A stretch of 64,000 nt of DNA from CAZSAT01 sp964604675. GTDB taxonomy: Bacteria > Myxococcota_A > UBA796 > CAJQPC01. The notes under the pieces were generated by a model. That model was not told the DNA's origin, searched no databases, and was given only the letters and a program-made list of their open reading frames with translations. A program made the position numbers and the translations under genes. Below, piece by piece: positions 63,502-64,000 of this stretch. Where the stretch lies: assembly GCA_964604675.1 (NCBI GenBank), contig CAZSAT010000025.1, forward strand, positions 3,503 to 67,502. Reading direction: 5' to 3'. Position 1 is the first letter of the stretch, and every line of letters begins with the position of its first letter.

Positions 63502-64000
63502 ATGCTCACGATCCTCCTTCTGTCCTGCACCCGTGTCGACGATGGCATCGACCGCACCACCATCACCGGTCGCGTGGAGGTGCCGCCGGCCAGCGCGGCG
63601 CTCTCCGAGAACTCCGAGTCCAGCGGCGGCGGGGGCGGCCCCGGCGGCGGTGGTCCGGGTGGTGCCGAGCCCGACAACGCCCCCTCCACGGCCACCGTCG
63701 TGGACACCTTGTCCTGGCAGTTCCAGTCGCTCACCGGCAACGCCTACGGCTTCGAAGGCGACGACGGGGACTACGCCAACGCGGACGGCGACGTCGATTG
63801 GTACGCAGTCACGCTCCCCGCTGCGGGCGGCGGGCTGAAGGTCCGCTTCGAGTACGGCGGTGGCGCGGCGGCCATGCCGGTCGGCGGAACGGTCCCGGAC
63901 ACGGGCGCCGGCCCCGGTCCCGACTCCGGCGACACCTCGGAAGGTGACACGGACACGGACACGGACACGGACACGGACACGGACACGGACACCGACACCG
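63502..64000 (+). CDS. Predicted lipoprotein with Gly-rich and Asp-Thr repeat segments, 3' end outside the window
   Basis: At least 166 residues; the gene runs off the right edge. The signal is minimal (MLTILLLSC), with GGGGAG eight bases before the ATG. A Gly/Pro-rich stretch (about 42-53) is followed by a folded region (about 60-120, GDVDWYAVTLPAAGGG, similar to pre-peptidase C-terminal-type beta domains). An acidic linker with a run of Asp-Thr dipeptides ends the visible part. It starts two bases after the receptor gene ends, so a shared transcript and a surface partnership with the receptor are likely. Confidence 0.75.
   Translation, partial: MLTILLLSCTRVDDGIDRTTITGRVEVPPASAALSENSESSGGGGGPGGGGPGGAEPDNAPSTATVVDTLSWQFQSLTGNAYGFEGDDGDYANADGDVDWYAVTLPAAGGGLKVRFEYGGGAAAMPVGGTVPDTGAGPGPDSGDTSEGDTDTDTDTDTDTDTDTDT
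63946..64000 (+). repeat. Hexanucleotide tandem repeat GACACG coding for Asp-Thr
   Basis: About nine copies of GACACG/GACACC in a row reach the right edge of the window and continue outside. Each unit adds one Asp-Thr dipeptide, so copy-number changes keep the reading frame. Confidence 0.9.

Overview
The window is about 64 kb of dense, very GC-rich bacterial chromosome. It carries 62 protein genes, no rRNA, and no tRNA, IS element, prophage or CRISPR array that I could recognise. No gene-free stretch exceeds about 300 bases; the longest is the divergent spacer at 26780-27030. The organism is Gram-negative with LPS: it has Omp85, TolQRAB, KdsB, LptA/LptB/LptD-like proteins, a TonB-dependent receptor and many lipoproteins. 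A MYXO-CTERM-like anchor, Asp/Thr-repeat lipoproteins, a FYDLN-type protein, PP2C phosphatases and the style of the outer-membrane proteins point to Myxococcota or a related former deltaproteobacterial lineage. The species is not identified. Ten Ns at 45924-45933 show that this is a draft scaffold.

Layout. (a) 1-1559: the 3' part of an Omp85 barrel protein. (b) 1563-9991, minus strand: a closely packed run of cyclase-like protein, outer-membrane protein, membrane protein, EcsC-like protein, redoxin-rhodanese, then tolQ-tolR-tolA-like-tolB-ppx/gppA-like. (c) 10073-19013: cNMP-binding protein, MBL hydrolase, lipoprotein, LD-carboxypeptidase, serine hydrolase, accD, folC, LptD-like protein and a lipoprotein. 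(d) 19014-26779: holB-tatD, a 53-residue basic protein, a lipoprotein, an acetyltransferase, sppA and an alpha/beta-fold protein. (e) 27031-32527: rsmA, PP2C, M23 peptidase, secA. (f) 32694-38821: rpsB-tsf-pyrH-frr-uppS-cdsA-rseP, the classic translation and envelope cluster but without dxr. (g) 38839-44921: an Asd-like (Usg) protein, a large secreted fusion, truA, a FYDLN protein and an Asp-box lipoprotein. (h) 45007-45845: rplM-rpsI with a strong terminator. (i) 45945-52299: kdsB-pyrG-lptA-like-lptB-rpoN and metK. (j) 52418-57524: a PP2C-cNMP-binding fusion, gltA, sucC-sucD and ndk. (k) 57580-64000: a hypothetical protein, an SDR, a sodium:solute symporter, a TonB-dependent receptor and a lipoprotein with an Asp-Thr repeat that runs off the window.

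Much of the gene set serves envelope building: LPS sugar activation and export, outer-membrane assembly, Tol energy transduction, cell-wall turnover and site-2 proteolysis. It is interleaved with core translation, lipid, nucleotide and TCA-cycle genes. Start and stop codons overlap very often (ATGA, TGATG, GTGA, TTGA and apparently CTGA), which implies extensive translational coupling.

The most unusual observations are three. One reading frame appears to join a MYXO-CTERM-like anchored protein directly to a signal-peptide-bearing outer-membrane protein (39942-42335). There is a recurring class of very short signal peptides and lipoprotein signals without positive charge. Two essential-pathway genes seem to start with CTG. 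I did not find a clearly new multi-gene defence or biosynthetic system.
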